A program made the position numbers and the translations under genes. A stretch of 64,000 bases of DNA, from the NCBI RefSeq assembly GCF_002080435.1, contig NZ_CP020538.1, positions 620,001-684,000 on the forward strand. Direction: 5' to 3'. The stretch comes from Sphingobium herbicidovorans (GTDB lineage Bacteria; Pseudomonadota; Alphaproteobacteria; Sphingomonadales; Sphingomonadaceae). Numbering within the stretch: position 1 is the stretch's first letter; each line of letters begins with the position of its first letter. A model generated the notes under the pieces. That model did not search any database, was not told the origin of the DNA, and was given only the letters and a program-made list of their open reading frames with translations. Below, piece after piece: positions 63,695 to 64,000 of this stretch.

Positions 63695-64000
63695 ATGGCC
63701 GACGATTCCAAGCCCGTCTATATGCGCCTTCGCGACATCATCGCGGCATCGATACTTGATGGCAGCTATGGCGATGGCGACATGCTTCCCTCTGTCCGAG
63801 CGCTTGCCATGCAGCAGGGCGCAAATCCCCTGACGGTGGCCAAGGCCTATCAATGCTTCCAGGACGATGGGCTGGTATTGGTCAAACGTGGGGTCGGGAT
63901 GTTCGTGGCAGACGGCGCATCCCGTCGCCTGCGCGAGGCGGAACGCCGCCGTTTTCTCGACACTGTGTGGCCGCCGGTTGCCGAACAGATCAAGCGCCTG
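63695..64000 (+). CDS. GntR-family regulator, 3' end outside the window
   Basis: First 102 codons of a transcriptional regulator. The GntR winged helix is complete: PVYMRLRDIIAASILDGSYGDGDMLPSVRALAMQQGANPLTVAKAYQCFQDDGLV, followed by RGVGMFVADGA, as in the YtrA-like subgroup, which has a short helical effector part. ATG 63695 is the only start in frame near the family N-terminus. The remainder, and thus any ligand domain, is not visible. Confidence 0.85.
   Translation, partial: MADDSKPVYMRLRDIIAASILDGSYGDGDMLPSVRALAMQQGANPLTVAKAYQCFQDDGLVLVKRGVGMFVADGASRRLREAERRRFLDTVWPPVAEQIKRL

Overview
The window is GC-rich chromosomal DNA of an alphaproteobacterium, most likely a member of the Sphingomonadales close to Sphingobium or Sphingomonas. 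This placement is inferred from gene content and recognisable families: a RegB/RegA redox pair beside a cyo quinol oxidase, small alphaproteobacterial families (DUF2794, DUF3035), the gene order pgsA-moaD-moaE, and promoter-like sites of the alphaproteobacterial EcfG type. It is mostly core genome. I see no insertion sequence, prophage, CRISPR array or rRNA operon, and one tRNA.

Layout. 0-3.4 kb: a divergent Amt-type transporter, a glycosyltransferase and an MHS-type permease. 3.4-10.4 kb: one tightly packed respiratory operon, cyoABCD, a SURF1 assembly factor, regB and regA. 10.4-13.7 kb: tRNA-Gly(CCC), a hybrid kinase with two near-duplicate PAS domains, and an alpha/beta hydrolase. 13.7-18.95 kb: a flavin oxidoreductase, DUF2794-cysE divergent from a TSUP anion exporter, OxyR, and moaE/moaD/pgsA. 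19-23.5 kb: an LplT-like transporter, a bifunctional penicillin-binding protein with a puzzling 5' end, the internally deleted remains of purT, and a NifU-like scaffold. 23.5-28.2 kb: a CPA2 antiporter with an RCK domain, DUF423, a Zur-type regulator with a natural six-histidine run, and dxs. 28.3-36.2 kb: a long reverse-strand housekeeping block (gpmA, purE, purK, folA, ribF, ileS, lspA, a DUF3035 lipoprotein). 36.3-43 kb: sppA, a low-GC orphan membrane gene, a TRIC-type channel, glutathione peroxidase, a VIT1/CCC1-type transporter and an ABC-F protein. 43-49.8 kb: SIMPL, a PepSY-like protein with an OmpR-type two-component pair and a YbaN-like protein, a PHB depolymerase, a GST, and a glutamine amidotransferase. 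49.9-55 kb: aconitase with a clear terminator, small stress-type genes behind a consensus EcfG-like promoter, and an M20 amidohydrolase. 55-59.6 kb: copper resistance (copA, copB, copC) controlled by what looks like a CnrY/CnrX/CnrH-type metal-sensing sigma module. 59.7-64 kb: a 2-hydroxyacid dehydrogenase, an SH3 protein, a peptide transporter, a nitroreductase and a GntR regulator cut by the window end.

The most interesting points are: (1) a Y-X-H anti-sigma/sensor/ECF sigma module, known best from nickel/cobalt resistance, placed directly in front of copper genes and retaining a CnrX-like ligand pattern; (2) the fusion of terminal oxidase, its assembly factor and a redox two-component system into one overlapping operon; (3) the purT deletion relic; (4) EcfG-like promoter matches in front of the DUF1328 operon, the cyo operon and the PAS kinase; (5) a low-GC orphan gene after sppA. 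All calls rest on reading the sequence and on family knowledge; no database search was run.
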